The notes under the pieces are model-generated. The model had not been told where the DNA came from and ran no database searches. It saw nothing but the letters and a program-made list of their open reading frames with translations. From assembly GCA_016342455.1 (NCBI GenBank), contig JAEIOE010000008.1, positions 1 to 56,394 on the forward strand: 56,394 nt of DNA, written 5' to 3'. Positions 1 to 9,535 of this stretch are shown one piece after another. The position numbers were made by a program, and so were the translations under genes. The stretch comes from Mycoplasmatota bacterium. Lineage in GTDB: Bacteria; Bacillota_I; Bacilli_A; Izemoplasmatales; Hujiaoplasmataceae. The stretch's first letter is position 1; each line of letters starts with the position of its first letter.

Positions 1-2
1 AT

Positions 3-50
3 AATAAAGCACGCTCTTTGTCCGTTTCAGGCCATTAAGCGTGCTTTATT
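3..50. repeat. Perfect 13-bp inverted repeat, terminator-like
   Basis: Arms 3-15 and 38-50 are exact reverse complements (AATAAAGCACGCT / AGCGTGCTTTATT) with a 22-nt loop. It could be a terminator of a gene beyond the window. The loop contains, on the minus strand, GAAACGGACAAA, which resembles the subterminal sequence of the IS3-family element at 48.7-50.1 kb (AAAACGGACAA), so a residual IS end in the loop is possible but unproven. Confidence 0.45.
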
Positions 51-59
51 TATATTTGA

Positions 60-272
60 ACTGCAAAAGTTAAGAGTAGAATCAAAATAGAGAACGCAAA
101 TGTAACAAATCAGCATGTTTATAACAAACAGATAACTGAGTGGGGAAAAGAAAACAATGTCCTTATATACCTTTTTGAAGCCTTTGATGAGCCTTGGAAA
201 GGCGGAAATGATGAGGCGGAACCAGAGAAAAACTGGGGATTGTTTTATGTAAACAGAAAAAGGAAGTTTTAA
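60..272 (+). pseudogene. 3' remnant of a GH17-like glucan hydrolase
   Basis: The plus strand is open from 60 to the TAA at 270-272 after an in-frame TGA at 57-59, with no start codon. The translation contains the string YLFEAFDEPWKGG followed by EPEKNWGLFYVNR. This is the characteristic C-terminal end of bacterial glycoside hydrolase family 17-type beta-1,3-glucanases (catalytic Glu in the FEAFDEPWK motif, then the (E)K-x-WGLF motif). About 70 codons remain, far short of a full TIM-barrel enzyme, and the terminal-repeat-like sequence at 3-50 lies directly upstream. It is most likely a non-functional remnant; family assignment is from remembered motif patterns. Confidence 0.6.
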
Positions 273-291
273 TAATAATTCAATAGAATAC

Positions 292-327
292 AAAAGGTAC
301 TATAGTTTTTGACTACAGTACCTTTTT
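292..327. terminator. Bidirectional terminator hairpin
   Basis: AAAAGGTACT (292-301) pairs with AGTACCTTTT (317-326), with T-runs on both strands. It separates the glucanase remnant on the plus strand from the convergent minus-strand oxidoreductase relic. Confidence 0.75.
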
Positions 328-336
328 TATTTTATT

Positions 337-885
337 TTAATTTTTCTTCTTATTTATAATTTTTTGTGTTGCGTACCAGCCAGTTAGCATGGCAATTGGA
401 ACACCGGCTGGAGCATAAGCCCATTGACTTGCTTTATAAATTCCTGGAATAGGCGTTAATGCTGATTTTGGAAGATCTCTTAATCTGTTAAACACTGGTG
501 CTTTAGATTCAAAAGACCAACCTACAATAGCTCCATTAGTATTTCCTGTCACTATATTTATTGTCAAAGGAGTCGCAGAAAGCCTAAATAAAACATCTTT
601 TAGTTTTGAGAAATCTGCAAGCATATACGAACAGTCCACTCCATACTTCTCAGTCAGTTCTTCACATAATTTCTTTGATTTTTCTTCATTTCTATTAATG
701 CTTAAAATATTTGCACCAGAACTAGCGAATTTTAATGCAGTAACATAACCAATTCCAGAGGTTGCTCCTGTAATAACAACTAAACGACCTTTAAAATCTA
801 ATGTACAAATTTCAGGATCCTTTTTTTGGTTGCGAAGCATCGCTCTTATGTTTGACCATTTATACTGTTTAAAATACTTGTTCAT
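337..885 (-). pseudogene. Fusion relic: SDR N-terminus joined to FAD-oxidoreductase C-terminus
   Basis: The 182-aa ORF begins at an ATG with a good RBS (AGGGAGGAAGTT). Residues 30-97 are the N-terminal Rossmann part of a short-chain dehydrogenase: VVITGATSGIG is the TGxxxGIG cofactor motif and the segment ends near ADFSKLKDV. From about residue 99 the sequence changes to LSATPLTINIVTGNTNGAIVG, then LTPIPGIYKASQWAYAPAGVP, which matches the C-terminus of phytoene-desaturase/retinol-saturase-type FAD oxidoreductases. The SDR catalytic Tyr/Lys and the whole FAD-binding N-terminus are missing. An in-frame deletion between adjacent SDR and FAD-oxidoreductase genes (junction near position 590) explains this best. 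Probably inactive. Confidence 0.65.
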
Positions 886-1042
886 AACTTCCTCCCTAGA
901 CGATAACTATACTATGTAACATTATACAATATATCATAATATAGGCCATTTGTCACAGCAAAAGCTGTATAATCTAGAAATTTATGTTACTTATTATTGG
1001 ATATATTTTCTTCGCATTAAACTATGATAAACTAAATTATGC

Positions 1043-1048
1043 TATAAT
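1043..1048 (+). promoter_or_regulatory. Extended -10 element (TGCTATAAT)
   Basis: TATAAT preceded by TGC sits about 75 bp upstream of the GGDEF/HD-GYP gene; no convincing -35 is seen, which is acceptable for an extended -10 promoter. A hairpin GCACAG/CTGTGC lies in the presumed leader (about 1085-1108). Confidence 0.45.
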
Positions 1049-1124
1049 GAAAATATATAATACGAAATCGACAGCTATGAACGAGCACAGTCTATATTTT
1101 CTGTGCTTTTATTAGGAGGGCACC

Positions 1125-3140
1125 ATGATTAAGTTTTTTTCCTCAATTAAAAGTCAAGTTCCCATAAATAGTGAAGAATATAATAAACCTTCCTATTTTT
1201 ATAAAAGAATGACAGTCATTATTTTTAGATTAGCTGTTTTTTTAATAAGTCCTGTCTTTTTTGTTGGTAGTTATTTATATATTACTGATGGACTAGTATT
1301 TTTTGCCTTATTTGAAACTTTAGCTGGTATTTTCATCATTTTCCTTGTTTACTTTAAACCTGTAGGTTATATGGCGAAAAAAAATATCATATTGACAATT
1401 TTTTACATATTCTCCATTATTGTTTTACTTACAACGGGATTATCCGGTGGTGGTATGGTAAGTCTTATGACGACAATCATTTTTATTAATCTTTTGACTC
1501 CGACATATAAAAAAGTCATGATATATTTTGGTATGAATACAGTTGTTCTAGTAATTATTTCTATTTTTCTATATACCGGACTTTTAGATAACTTACCGAT
1601 TATTGGTTATATTGAAACCTGGCCCTTCTTAGTTTTATTAATATCTGTTTATACATTAGCTGTTCTTTTCACAATACAGTTTTATAAAAGAACGCTAGTT
1701 GAACAATACGACTTATCTCAAAATCATATGCTGTATTTAAGTAATATTATCAACAGTATTGATGATATTATCATTACAGTTGACGAAGAAGGTCTTATAA
1801 ATTATTATAATCAATCTGCCTTGAATGAGTTTTTCCACTCTCCTGATTATTTGGGTAAAAATTTCCAAAAAACAATGTTAAAAATATTGTTGCATAATTT
1901 AGATGAACAAAAAAATGCATATGTAGATGTAATAGGTAACAATGAAAATCATTATAGTTTTGAATCTCTTTTCCAAGGAAAAACAATCTATCTAGAACCA
2001 CGAATGTTTCCGATAACTCAAGCTGGTAAAACGGTTGGTGCTGTATATGTTTTTCATGATGAAACCCAACAATATTTAAAAAATGAAGAACTAAGCTATA
2101 TTAGTTTCCATGACCATCTAACGGGATTATATAACCGACGCTTTTTTGAAGTTGAACTATCTCGTTTAAACTCAGAAAAAAACTTACCTTTAGCTCTTAT
2201 TATGATTGATGTGAATGGTTTAAAACTAATTAACGATTCTTTTGGTCATACAGTTGGAGACCTACTTCTAATAGCGGTAGCTAACTCAATCAGAGAAGCT
2301 TTAGGAAAGTCTACTATATGTTCTAGAGTTGGAGGCGACGAATTTGTTGTAATATTGCCTCAAACTTCAAAAAATATTGCATTAAGTGTTGTAAAGAAAA
2401 TCCAAGATGTGAGCAAAGATAAGAAAGTCAACGGTATAGCTATTTCATTTGCGGTTGGTATAGGTATCCTAAATAAGAAAGATGACAACTTAAATCAAGT
2501 CTTCAAAAAGATGGAAGACGATTTGTACCGAAATAAACTTAGTGAAAGTAATAGTGTTAGAAGTAAAACAATCGATCTAATATTACAAACATTATATGAA
2601 AAGAATAATCGCGAAATGAATCACTCAAAAAGGGTAAGTCATTACTGTGAACTTTTTGCAAAAGCTTTAAAGTTTGATCAAGAACAAGTACATAAGATTA
2701 GGCTCGCTGGCTTGATGCATGATATTGGTAAAATTGGGGTTGATGAAACGATACTAAATAAAAAAACAAAACTTACTGATGAAGAATTTGATAAAATAAA
2801 ACAACATTCAGAAATTGGTTTTAGAATTCTAAGTTCTTTAAATGAGTTTAACGAAATTGCACAATATGTGTATCAGCATCATGAGCGTTGGGATGGTTTA
2901 GGTTATCCCAACAGACTTAAAGGGAAAGCCATCCATTTTGAAGCAAGACTTTTAGCTATCGCTGATTCATTTGATGCGATGACAGGTTTAAGAACCTATC
3001 GCGCTTCTTTAAGTAAACAAAATGCGATTGATGAACTTCTACGAAACAAAGGAAAACAATTTGACCCAAAATTAGTAGACATTTTTATTGAAAAAGTAGT
3101 TAACGATCCTGGTCTTGAAATCAATAAAATAGTTACTTAG
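1125..3140 (+). CDS. Membrane PAS-GGDEF-HD-GYP cyclic-di-GMP regulator
   Basis: 671-aa inner-membrane signalling protein. Hydrophobic segments fill roughly residues 30-190 (about six TM helices), a PAS-like segment follows (about 200-325), then a GGDEF domain (RVGGDEF near residue 402-408) and an HD-GYP domain (HDIGKIG, then HHERWDGLGYP). Both active-site signatures are intact, so the protein could both make (diguanylate cyclase) and hydrolyse (phosphodiesterase) c-di-GMP, depending on input to the membrane sensor. Start chosen because AGGAGGG sits 5 nt upstream. Monocistronic, with its own terminator at 3169-3198. The ligand sensed by the TM region is unknown. Confidence 0.92.
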   Translation: MIKFFSSIKSQVPINSEEYNKPSYFYKRMTVIIFRLAVFLISPVFFVGSYLYITDGLVFFALFETLAGIFIIFLVYFKPVGYMAKKNIILTIFYIFSIIVLLTTGLSGGGMVSLMTTIIFINLLTPTYKKVMIYFGMNTVVLVIISIFLYTGLLDNLPIIGYIETWPFLVLLISVYTLAVLFTIQFYKRTLVEQYDLSQNHMLYLSNIINSIDDIIITVDEEGLINYYNQSALNEFFHSPDYLGKNFQKTMLKILLHNLDEQKNAYVDVIGNNENHYSFESLFQGKTIYLEPRMFPITQAGKTVGAVYVFHDETQQYLKNEELSYISFHDHLTGLYNRRFFEVELSRLNSEKNLPLALIMIDVNGLKLINDSFGHTVGDLLLIAVANSIREALGKSTICSRVGGDEFVVILPQTSKNIALSVVKKIQDVSKDKKVNGIAISFAVGIGILNKKDDNLNQVFKKMEDDLYRNKLSESNSVRSKTIDLILQTLYEKNNREMNHSKRVSHYCELFAKALKFDQEQVHKIRLAGLMHDIGKIGVDETILNKKTKLTDEEFDKIKQHSEIGFRILSSLNEFNEIAQYVYQHHERWDGLGYPNRLKGKAIHFEARLLAIADSFDAMTGLRTYRASLSKQNAIDELLRNKGKQFDPKLVDIFIEKVVNDPGLEINKIVT

Positions 3141-3168
3141 ATACAAATGATAACTATAATAAACCTTT

Positions 3169-3198
3169 AAAAGTAGACAATTAAAAAGTCTACTTTTT
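3169..3198 (+). terminator. Terminator of the GGDEF/HD-GYP gene
   Basis: AAAAGTAGAC (3169-3178) and GTCTACTTTT (3188-3197) form a 10-bp stem followed by T residues, 28 bases after the stop. Confidence 0.85.
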
Positions 3199-3261
3199 CA
3201 ATTTGTCTTTTTTACTAAATCGTTTTTTAAGCTTTATCTAAAACATATCACGTAAACTCAA

Positions 3262-3302
3262 CAAAAAAAGATGTTAGTAAACATCTGTGTTTTCTAACAT
3301 CT
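3262..3302 (-). terminator. Terminator of the second GGDEF/HD-GYP gene
   Basis: On the minus strand AGATGTTAG pairs with CTAACATCT and is followed by seven T residues; it lies just past the stop of the convergent gene. Confidence 0.85.
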
Positions 3303-3310
3303 CATTTTTT

Positions 3311-5479
3311 CTATTTTGATTTTGATTCTTTAAAAGCTTTAACAAATACATCAGCGATTTTTGGATCAAATTGTGTTCCAGAACATCTCATAACTTCTTC
3401 TATCGCTTCTGCCTCTGTTTTTGCTTTCTTATAAACTCTTTCTTCTGTCATTGCATCAAAAGCATCAGCTACAGCAATAATCCTAGAGTATAAAGGAATT
3501 TTATCTCCTTTAATACCATGAGGGTATCCGAAACCATCCCAGCGTTCGTGATGATATAGAACAAATTTTGCATATTCACTTAGATCAGGATAAGCAGATA
3601 GTATACGATATCCCTTCTCAGGATGAAGTTTTATTTCAAAAAATTCTTCATCAGTTAATGGTTCTACTTTTGATAGAATATAATCTGGAATACTAATCTT
3701 ACCTATATCATGTAGTTGTGCAGCTAGTTTTAATTTATTAAGTTCTTCAGCCTCAATACCTAATGCTTTTCCAATCAATAAAGAATACTTCATAACATTT
3801 TGTGAATGATGTTTTTCAAAATTATAGCTGTCATAAAGTGTTTTTAAAAGACTATCAATAATCGTTCTTTTTATTGATAATGACTCAAACAATTTGCGGT
3901 CATACATTCGTTTTTCAGCATGATTGATCATATTATATACTTCTTCATTACAAACTTCAGAAATATAGTAACCACTAGAGGCGGATAATTGAACTTTATT
4001 AATAAATCTTTCTTTAGAAAGTGAAAAAAACAAGGCTTCTTGTTCCTTGAGTTTATTTTCTGTAGTATTCTCTAACACTACTAAAAACTCATCTCCACCC
4101 CACCTAAAAACAGTACCTTCACGATAAACCATCTTTAAAAGTTTCGCTAATTCTACAAGTACTAAGTCTCCAACAGCGTGACCATAAGCATCATTTATTA
4201 GTTTTAAGCCATTCGCATCCACCATAACGACAGCAACATCTTTTTTACAAGGAGTAATCTGTTGTACTACTTCGTCAAAATAAGTGCGGTTATTTAGTCC
4301 AGTTAAGAAGTCTATAAAAGACATTTCTTTAATTTTACTATTTTTATCATTGAATTCTTCTATCACGTCATCAATATTCCTTGAGAAAATAACTTTTATT
4401 ACAGTAATTACTGCTAAAGTAGTAAGGATAATTAGAATATTAAATACGATGAACTCCGGTAAGATCGATGCAATATATTCTTCTTGAGCTATTTCTAAAC
4501 TATCGTCGATAAATGATTGGCCTAGATACATATCCCATCCCACAATTTCAGCAACATAAGCTGTTTTGTATGTATTTATGTCCTTATATTCAAAATAATA
4601 ATTTATATAAATACTATCTTCTTCAGCTAATGTATCTAGAATTGTTTGGTGGAAAGACTCTCCAGAAGTGGTTTCTATTATCATGAGATCTTCAGATGAA
4701 AAAATTTCATCTGGATAATAAACTATTTCACCATCAAAACCAATTATATAAATGTAATCTTCTTCCGTATAGCTATAAGTATTAAATCTATTGATTAACT
4801 CCTCTTGTACTTCTTGAATATAGTCTTGTTCATAGATGCCTAATCCCAATATCAAATCAAGATCTTCATTATAATAAAGATAAGATATTTTTTTGATATG
4901 CTCTCCACCAACTTCTTTTATCCAATAATAAGAATAATAGGCATCATTTGTCTCTGAATTAGTAACCGCATCAATCATTTCCACAAAAATATACGCTCCA
5001 GTTACTTCATCTTGTTTATCTAAGATATTCGTTCCTTCCATTGACTTCACTAGTTCACTCAAATAGGATATACCCGCTGAACTAATGGAGAAAAACTTAT
5101 AATCCTGTTTATAAATGTTAAATTGATAGAGAACATCAACATATTCTGCTCGTTTTTCTTCTAAAGTAGCAGTAAGAGGTAATCGATCAACTACATCACT
5201 AGCAAGATTATTCATATCTCTAACTTTTGTTAGAATATCCAAATACAGTTCAGATTCAATTTCTGCTTTTACTCCGTTTACCTCGTCAATTCTAGCTTCT
5301 ACTTCTTGCTTGATATCACCTTTGGCTCTTTCATATATTTGCTCATTAAAGTAAGATAAGCTTTGCCTGTATGTTCTGATTTCTCTAAACAGTACCATTG
5401 ATATCATAACTATGCCTAAAACAATAATAAGTCTGTTCATTAACTTATTACGTTTTAAAATTGTTGTTTGTCTGTCCAT
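3311..5479 (-). CDS. Cache-like sensor GGDEF-HD-GYP protein
   Basis: About 722 aa from the ATG at 5479, preferred over an upstream ATG because GTGGGGACATTT places a Shine-Dalgarno before it. One TM helix at the N-terminus (LIIVLGIVMIS), an extracytoplasmic sensor of about 300 residues rich in D/E/Y (double-Cache-like by architecture), a second TM (about residue 340-365), then GGDEF (RWGGDEF) and HD-GYP (LHDIGKISIP, HHERWDGFGYP). Both catalytic signatures are intact, as in the convergent neighbour, so two bifunctional-type c-di-GMP proteins lie tail to tail. One senses through TM helices and the other through an external domain. Ligand unknown. Confidence 0.9.
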   Translation of the reverse strand: MDRQTTILKRNKLMNRLIIVLGIVMISMVLFREIRTYRQSLSYFNEQIYERAKGDIKQEVEARIDEVNGVKAEIESELYLDILTKVRDMNNLASDVVDRLPLTATLEEKRAEYVDVLYQFNIYKQDYKFFSISSAGISYLSELVKSMEGTNILDKQDEVTGAYIFVEMIDAVTNSETNDAYYSYYWIKEVGGEHIKKISYLYYNEDLDLILGLGIYEQDYIQEVQEELINRFNTYSYTEEDYIYIIGFDGEIVYYPDEIFSSEDLMIIETTSGESFHQTILDTLAEEDSIYINYYFEYKDINTYKTAYVAEIVGWDMYLGQSFIDDSLEIAQEEYIASILPEFIVFNILIILTTLAVITVIKVIFSRNIDDVIEEFNDKNSKIKEMSFIDFLTGLNNRTYFDEVVQQITPCKKDVAVVMVDANGLKLINDAYGHAVGDLVLVELAKLLKMVYREGTVFRWGGDEFLVVLENTTENKLKEQEALFFSLSKERFINKVQLSASSGYYISEVCNEEVYNMINHAEKRMYDRKLFESLSIKRTIIDSLLKTLYDSYNFEKHHSQNVMKYSLLIGKALGIEAEELNKLKLAAQLHDIGKISIPDYILSKVEPLTDEEFFEIKLHPEKGYRILSAYPDLSEYAKFVLYHHERWDGFGYPHGIKGDKIPLYSRIIAVADAFDAMTEERVYKKAKTEAEAIEEVMRCSGTQFDPKIADVFVKAFKESKSK

Positions 5480-5758
5480 AAATGTCCCCACTTTTATAAA
5501 CTTTTTTTTCATTATACCATAATAAAACAACAAAACTATTTGTCTCTCCAAAAAAAATTAAATAAAAGTATCTATAATCAAATATTTTATAAAGGTTGAA
5601 TGTAAATGGTATTTAATATCAAGGCCTAGTTATTTTTTTAAATATTCTTAATCCAGATACTTATTTATAGTATACTGTTTATAGATACATTCAAACAATA
5701 GCTATTATTTATAAAACTAAAAACAAGTTAAAAAAAGAAAATATAGAGGAGTGGTAAT

Positions 5759-7441
5759 ATGTTATATCCAACAAATAATAATAAAAGAATTTCAATATCT
5801 TTAAATGGCTTATGGAATTTCACTTTCGCAGATGATTCCTATGATCCTAAAACGTCTATAAAAGAACCAATTTTGATGGGAGTTCCATCTAGTTACAATG
5901 ATTTATTCACTACAATTAAAGAAAGAGAACATGTAGGAAATGTAGTGTATGAATTAAAACTACAACTTCCAGAAATTAAGACTGGAGAATGGCGCATTAG
6001 ACTAGGTTCAGCTACACATAAAGCAAAATGCTATATTGATGGAGAATTGCTAAGTTATCACAATGGTGGTTTTCTACCTATTGATTTTGCCATTCCTTAC
6101 AAAGAAAAATTTAGATTAACCATCGTACTTGATAATCGACTTGATTATCAAACATTACCTATTGCTTCGCTTAAAGAAGAAAATGGCAAAGAAATAGTTG
6201 ATACCCATTTTGATTTCTTTAATTATGCAGGCTTACATCGTAATGTCTTTTTATATCACTTACCAAACAACCCTATCGAAGATATTGTGATTAAAACAAA
6301 AATAGAAGAGAATGCCTTAGTATCTTATAAAATTGATACTTTAGCGGAAAAAGTTAATGTGCAAGTTTTGGACCCTAACAATAAAATAGTTGGAAAAGCT
6401 TCTGGGAAAATCGGTACTATCACAATAGCGAAGCCATTACTTTGGGACATAGGAAAAGGTAATCTTTATACACTTTGTGTTGAAACAGGAAATGATTATT
6501 ATGAGGAAACTTTTGGAATCCGTGAGATTCTAGTTAAAGATAAAGATATACTTCTTAATGGTAAGAAAATATACTTAAAAGGCTTTGGAATGCATGAAGA
6601 CCACATTACGATTGGAAGAGGAACGTATTCTGGTTTAAATATAAGAGACTTCAATTTATTAAGATGGATCAATGCAAATTCATTTAGAACTAGTCATTAC
6701 CCTTATGATGAAGAAATGTATATTCTCGCAGATAAACTAGGACTTTTAATAATTAATGAGGTTCCTGCAGTAGGAATGAATTTTTGGAGTAGTACAGAGG
6801 TATTTAGTGAAAACATTATTAATGAAACTACCAAAAAGAATCATATGCAACAACTAACAGAACTTGTTAATAGAGATAAGAATCATCCTTCTGTTATAAT
6901 GTATTCCGTAGCAAATGAAGCAAATACTCACGAAAGGCATGCTTTAGCTTATTTTAAAGATATCTTTTCTCATACAAGGAGTCTAACAGATTTACCAATC
7001 ATGATTGTAGAATGGGTTGGTGCAGAAAGCAATAAAGTTGCTCAATTAGCCGATGTTATTGGCTTAAATAGATATATTGGTTGGTATGTAAATCTAGGAG
7101 ATTTAGAAACATCTAAAATAAAACTAAAAGCTGATCTAAATGCCTATTATAATAAATTTAAGAAACCACTTGTGATAACAGAATTTGGGACAGATACAAT
7201 AGCTGGACTTCACAGTCTACCAAGTGTCTCATTTAGTGAAGAGTATCAAGTTGATTTCATAAAAATGTATAAAGAAGTATTTGATGAACTTGATTTTGTA
7301 AGTGGAGAACATGTTTGGAACTTCGCAGACTTTATGACAAAACAAGGAATAACAAGAATTAATGGAAACAAAAAAGGTGTCTTTACTAGAGATAGACAAC
7401 CAAAGATGATTGCTCATTTTTTAAGAGAAAATTGGAAATAG
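5759..7441 (+). CDS. uidA: GH2 beta-glucuronidase-like glycoside hydrolase
   Basis: 560-aa cytoplasmic glycosidase, no signal peptide. It begins with the usual GH2 jelly-roll domain (ISLNGLWNF), passes through an immunoglobulin-like linker, and enters the TIM barrel with FRTSHYPYDEEMYILADKLG. The acid/base is Glu387 in VANEANTHE and the nucleophile is Glu475 in ITEFGTD; this spacing and the NEVPAVG string match beta-glucuronidases, though galacturonidase or another hexuronide specificity cannot be excluded. RBS GAGGAGTGG lies 4-12 nt before the ATG. Stands alone, closed by a bidirectional terminator. Confidence 0.88.
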   Translation: MLYPTNNNKRISISLNGLWNFTFADDSYDPKTSIKEPILMGVPSSYNDLFTTIKEREHVGNVVYELKLQLPEIKTGEWRIRLGSATHKAKCYIDGELLSYHNGGFLPIDFAIPYKEKFRLTIVLDNRLDYQTLPIASLKEENGKEIVDTHFDFFNYAGLHRNVFLYHLPNNPIEDIVIKTKIEENALVSYKIDTLAEKVNVQVLDPNNKIVGKASGKIGTITIAKPLLWDIGKGNLYTLCVETGNDYYEETFGIREILVKDKDILLNGKKIYLKGFGMHEDHITIGRGTYSGLNIRDFNLLRWINANSFRTSHYPYDEEMYILADKLGLLIINEVPAVGMNFWSSTEVFSENIINETTKKNHMQQLTELVNRDKNHPSVIMYSVANEANTHERHALAYFKDIFSHTRSLTDLPIMIVEWVGAESNKVAQLADVIGLNRYIGWYVNLGDLETSKIKLKADLNAYYNKFKKPLVITEFGTDTIAGLHSLPSVSFSEEYQVDFIKMYKEVFDELDFVSGEHVWNFADFMTKQGITRINGNKKGVFTRDRQPKMIAHFLRENWK

Positions 7442-7486
7442 AAAAAAGACATATTGGATTTAATACAATTCCAATATGTCTTTTTT
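7442..7486. terminator. Strong bidirectional terminator
   Basis: A 17-bp perfect stem (7442-7458 with 7470-7486) begins AAAAAAGACATATTGGA and ends in six T residues on either strand. It serves both the GH2 gene and the convergent oxidoreductase. Confidence 0.92.
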
Positions 7487-7495
7487 ATGCACTAT

Positions 7496-8404
7496 TTATT
7501 TCTTCACTTCAATAACAACATTTCCTACTTTATGCAATCCATATACATGTTTATGTGCTTCTTTAAATTCTTCTAAACTATATATCTTATCCATTAATGT
7601 TACAATTTTTCCTTCACTTAATAACTCATTTAGTATTACCATTCTGCTAGTGAGTTCTTTTGTTAATGACTTTACAGACAAAAACTTGCCATTCTCTTTT
7701 AGTATTTTCATGCTTTGCTTTTTAGAAATCTTTCCTACAGCATCAAATACGATATCATATTTTTCTTTACTTTCACTAAAATCTTCCGTTTTATAATCAA
7801 TCAGGATATCCGCACCAATCGCTTTAATAGCTTCATGATTTTTCTTGCTTGATACAGCAGTTACAGAGGCATTAAAGTGTTTGGCTAATTGTAGAGCATA
7901 ACTCCCAACACTACCACTCGCTCCATATATTACAACATTACTTCCTTTTTCAATAGTAGACTCATTCATAAAATGATAGGCAGTCATTGCTCCAAAAGAG
8001 ATGGGTGCAGCGTCTGTATAAGTAACATTATCAGCGATTTTTGCCATAACTGAGCTTTCCTTCAAAGCGACAAATTCAGCTAGACATCCCGCTCCCATAG
8101 AGTTGATGTAATTTACTCGATCACCTATTGTATATTTTGTTACTTCTGAACCTATCTCTATTACTTTACCTGAACCTGATATTCCTCTTACTTTTCTTCT
8201 TGGTCCTTTAATACCAAAAACTAATCTTAATAATGGTTTTAGAATGAAAGGAACATCTAAGGTATTTATTCTCATATCTCCGCTCGAAACATTAGCAGCG
8301 TAGACTTCTATTAGTATTTCGTTATTTTTAATCTTAGGTTTCACTACATCTTTTAGATACAAAGTATTAGTGTCGCCATATTTATATTGAACTATTGCCT
8401 TCAT
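7496..8404 (-). CDS. Zinc-less MDR family NAD(P)H oxidoreductase
   Basis: 302-aa medium-chain dehydrogenase/reductase. A GroES-like N-terminal domain (MKAIVQYKYG, then VKPKIKNNEILIEVYAANVSSGD) is followed by a Rossmann fold with GASGSVGSYALQLAK around residue 150. The cysteine/histidine zinc ligands and structural zinc loop of true alcohol dehydrogenases are absent, so quinone-oxidoreductase-like or enoyl-reductase-like activity is more likely than alcohol oxidation. Substrate unknown. RBS GGGGG before the ATG; divergent from the next gene. Confidence 0.85.
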   Translation of the reverse strand: MKAIVQYKYGDTNTLYLKDVVKPKIKNNEILIEVYAANVSSGDMRINTLDVPFILKPLLRLVFGIKGPRRKVRGISGSGKVIEIGSEVTKYTIGDRVNYINSMGAGCLAEFVALKESSVMAKIADNVTYTDAAPISFGAMTAYHFMNESTIEKGSNVVIYGASGSVGSYALQLAKHFNASVTAVSSKKNHEAIKAIGADILIDYKTEDFSESKEKYDIVFDAVGKISKKQSMKILKENGKFLSVKSLTKELTSRMVILNELLSEGKIVTLMDKIYSLEEFKEAHKHVYGLHKVGNVVIEVKK

Positions 8405-8501
8405 AATATTACCCCCTATTTCATTCTAACATTTATTGAATAATAAGCAACTTACTAGAAAAGATTTCATACTATGATATACTGATATTTGAGGTGATAC
8501 A

Positions 8502-9458
8502 ATGAAACATACTCATTCAATAGTCAAAATGGTCGCTGTAACGATTTTAGCGACCTACATAAGTTACCTACTAGGAATAACACATTATCTCTCAGCGGGG
8601 ATCCTCGCTATGATATCGATACAAAAAACAAAGTCATTATCATTAAACATAGCTGGAAAAAGAACTATTTTAGTTTTTATATCCTTGCTTCTTTCTACTG
8701 CTTTATTCTTATTAATTGGATACAGTTTATCTATCTATTTTATTTTTGTTTTGATTATCGTATTTATTAGTTTTCAATTTAAGCTACAGGCAGGAACCAT
8801 ACCATCTGTTGTAGTTGTAACACAGTTATTCGCTTTTGGTCAATTCTCAGTTCCATTCATGTTAGAAACAATACTAATGTATTTCCTATCAATAGGAATA
8901 TCGTTATTATTTAATTTATTCTACCCATCAGAATCACTTAATGACTTAGATAAGTATCGTCATAACTTAGATACTACGATAAAAGAGCACTTAGTTTATT
9001 TGAGAGAAAAGATTGAATTTCAAAAACCTTCTTGTAAATTCACCTTCGAATTAGAAAAGAAAATTGAAGTTATCTTAGAAAACATCAATCAAGTTACTGG
9101 TGATTTAATTATGAAAAACCATCAAGATATTTTAGAATATTCTAAGATGAGAAACAAACAGTTTGATATTCTTAAAAACATTTGTAATCAATCTGATAAG
9201 TTACAGAAACAATATCCACAAACCAAAGTAGTAATCAGCTATTTAGATAGTCTATCAAACAATATTGGAGTTAAAGATTACGCTACTAACAAATTAGAAG
9301 AAATCGATACCTTACTAGACTCATTTAAAGAAGAGAAATTACCAATTGATAGAGATGAATTTGAACATCGTGCAATATTGTTTTATATCATGTTAGAAAT
9401 AAGACAATTCTTATTATTAAAAACAGAATACCATTCTTATAAATTACAAGTCATATAA
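8502..9458 (+). CDS. Aromatic acid exporter-like membrane protein (DUF939/ArAE type)
   Basis: 318 aa: about six TM helices over residues 8-145, then a soluble, helical C-terminal domain of about 170 residues. The pattern VTILATYISYLLG...AGILAMISIQKT is typical of the Gram-positive ArAE/FUSC-like exporter family, which forms oligomers with a cytosolic domain. Probably exports small organic acids; substrate unknown. GAGGTG RBS lies 7 nt before the ATG. Followed at once by a terminator. Confidence 0.8.
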   Translation: MKHTHSIVKMVAVTILATYISYLLGITHYLSAGILAMISIQKTKSLSLNIAGKRTILVFISLLLSTALFLLIGYSLSIYFIFVLIIVFISFQFKLQAGTIPSVVVVTQLFAFGQFSVPFMLETILMYFLSIGISLLFNLFYPSESLNDLDKYRHNLDTTIKEHLVYLREKIEFQKPSCKFTFELEKKIEVILENINQVTGDLIMKNHQDILEYSKMRNKQFDILKNICNQSDKLQKQYPQTKVVISYLDSLSNNIGVKDYATNKLEEIDTLLDSFKEEKLPIDRDEFEHRAILFYIMLEIRQFLLLKTEYHSYKLQVI

Positions 9459-9460
9459 TC

Positions 9461-9488
9461 AAAAAAAGCCGTTTCCGGCTTTTTTTTT
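9461..9488. terminator. Bidirectional terminator
   Basis: AAAAAAAGCCG / CGGCTTTTTTTT with a TTTC loop, between convergent genes. Confidence 0.9.
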
Positions 9489-9535
9489 GCAAAATTATAA
9501 AGTTCTTTTAATTTGGCTAATTAGAATAGTTCCAA

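Noticed and set aside
1060-1120. c-di-GMP riboswitch before the GGDEF/HD-GYP gene
   Set aside because: The conserved GEMM core sequences (GGGCAAA / ACGCA type) are not seen; only a short hairpin is present.
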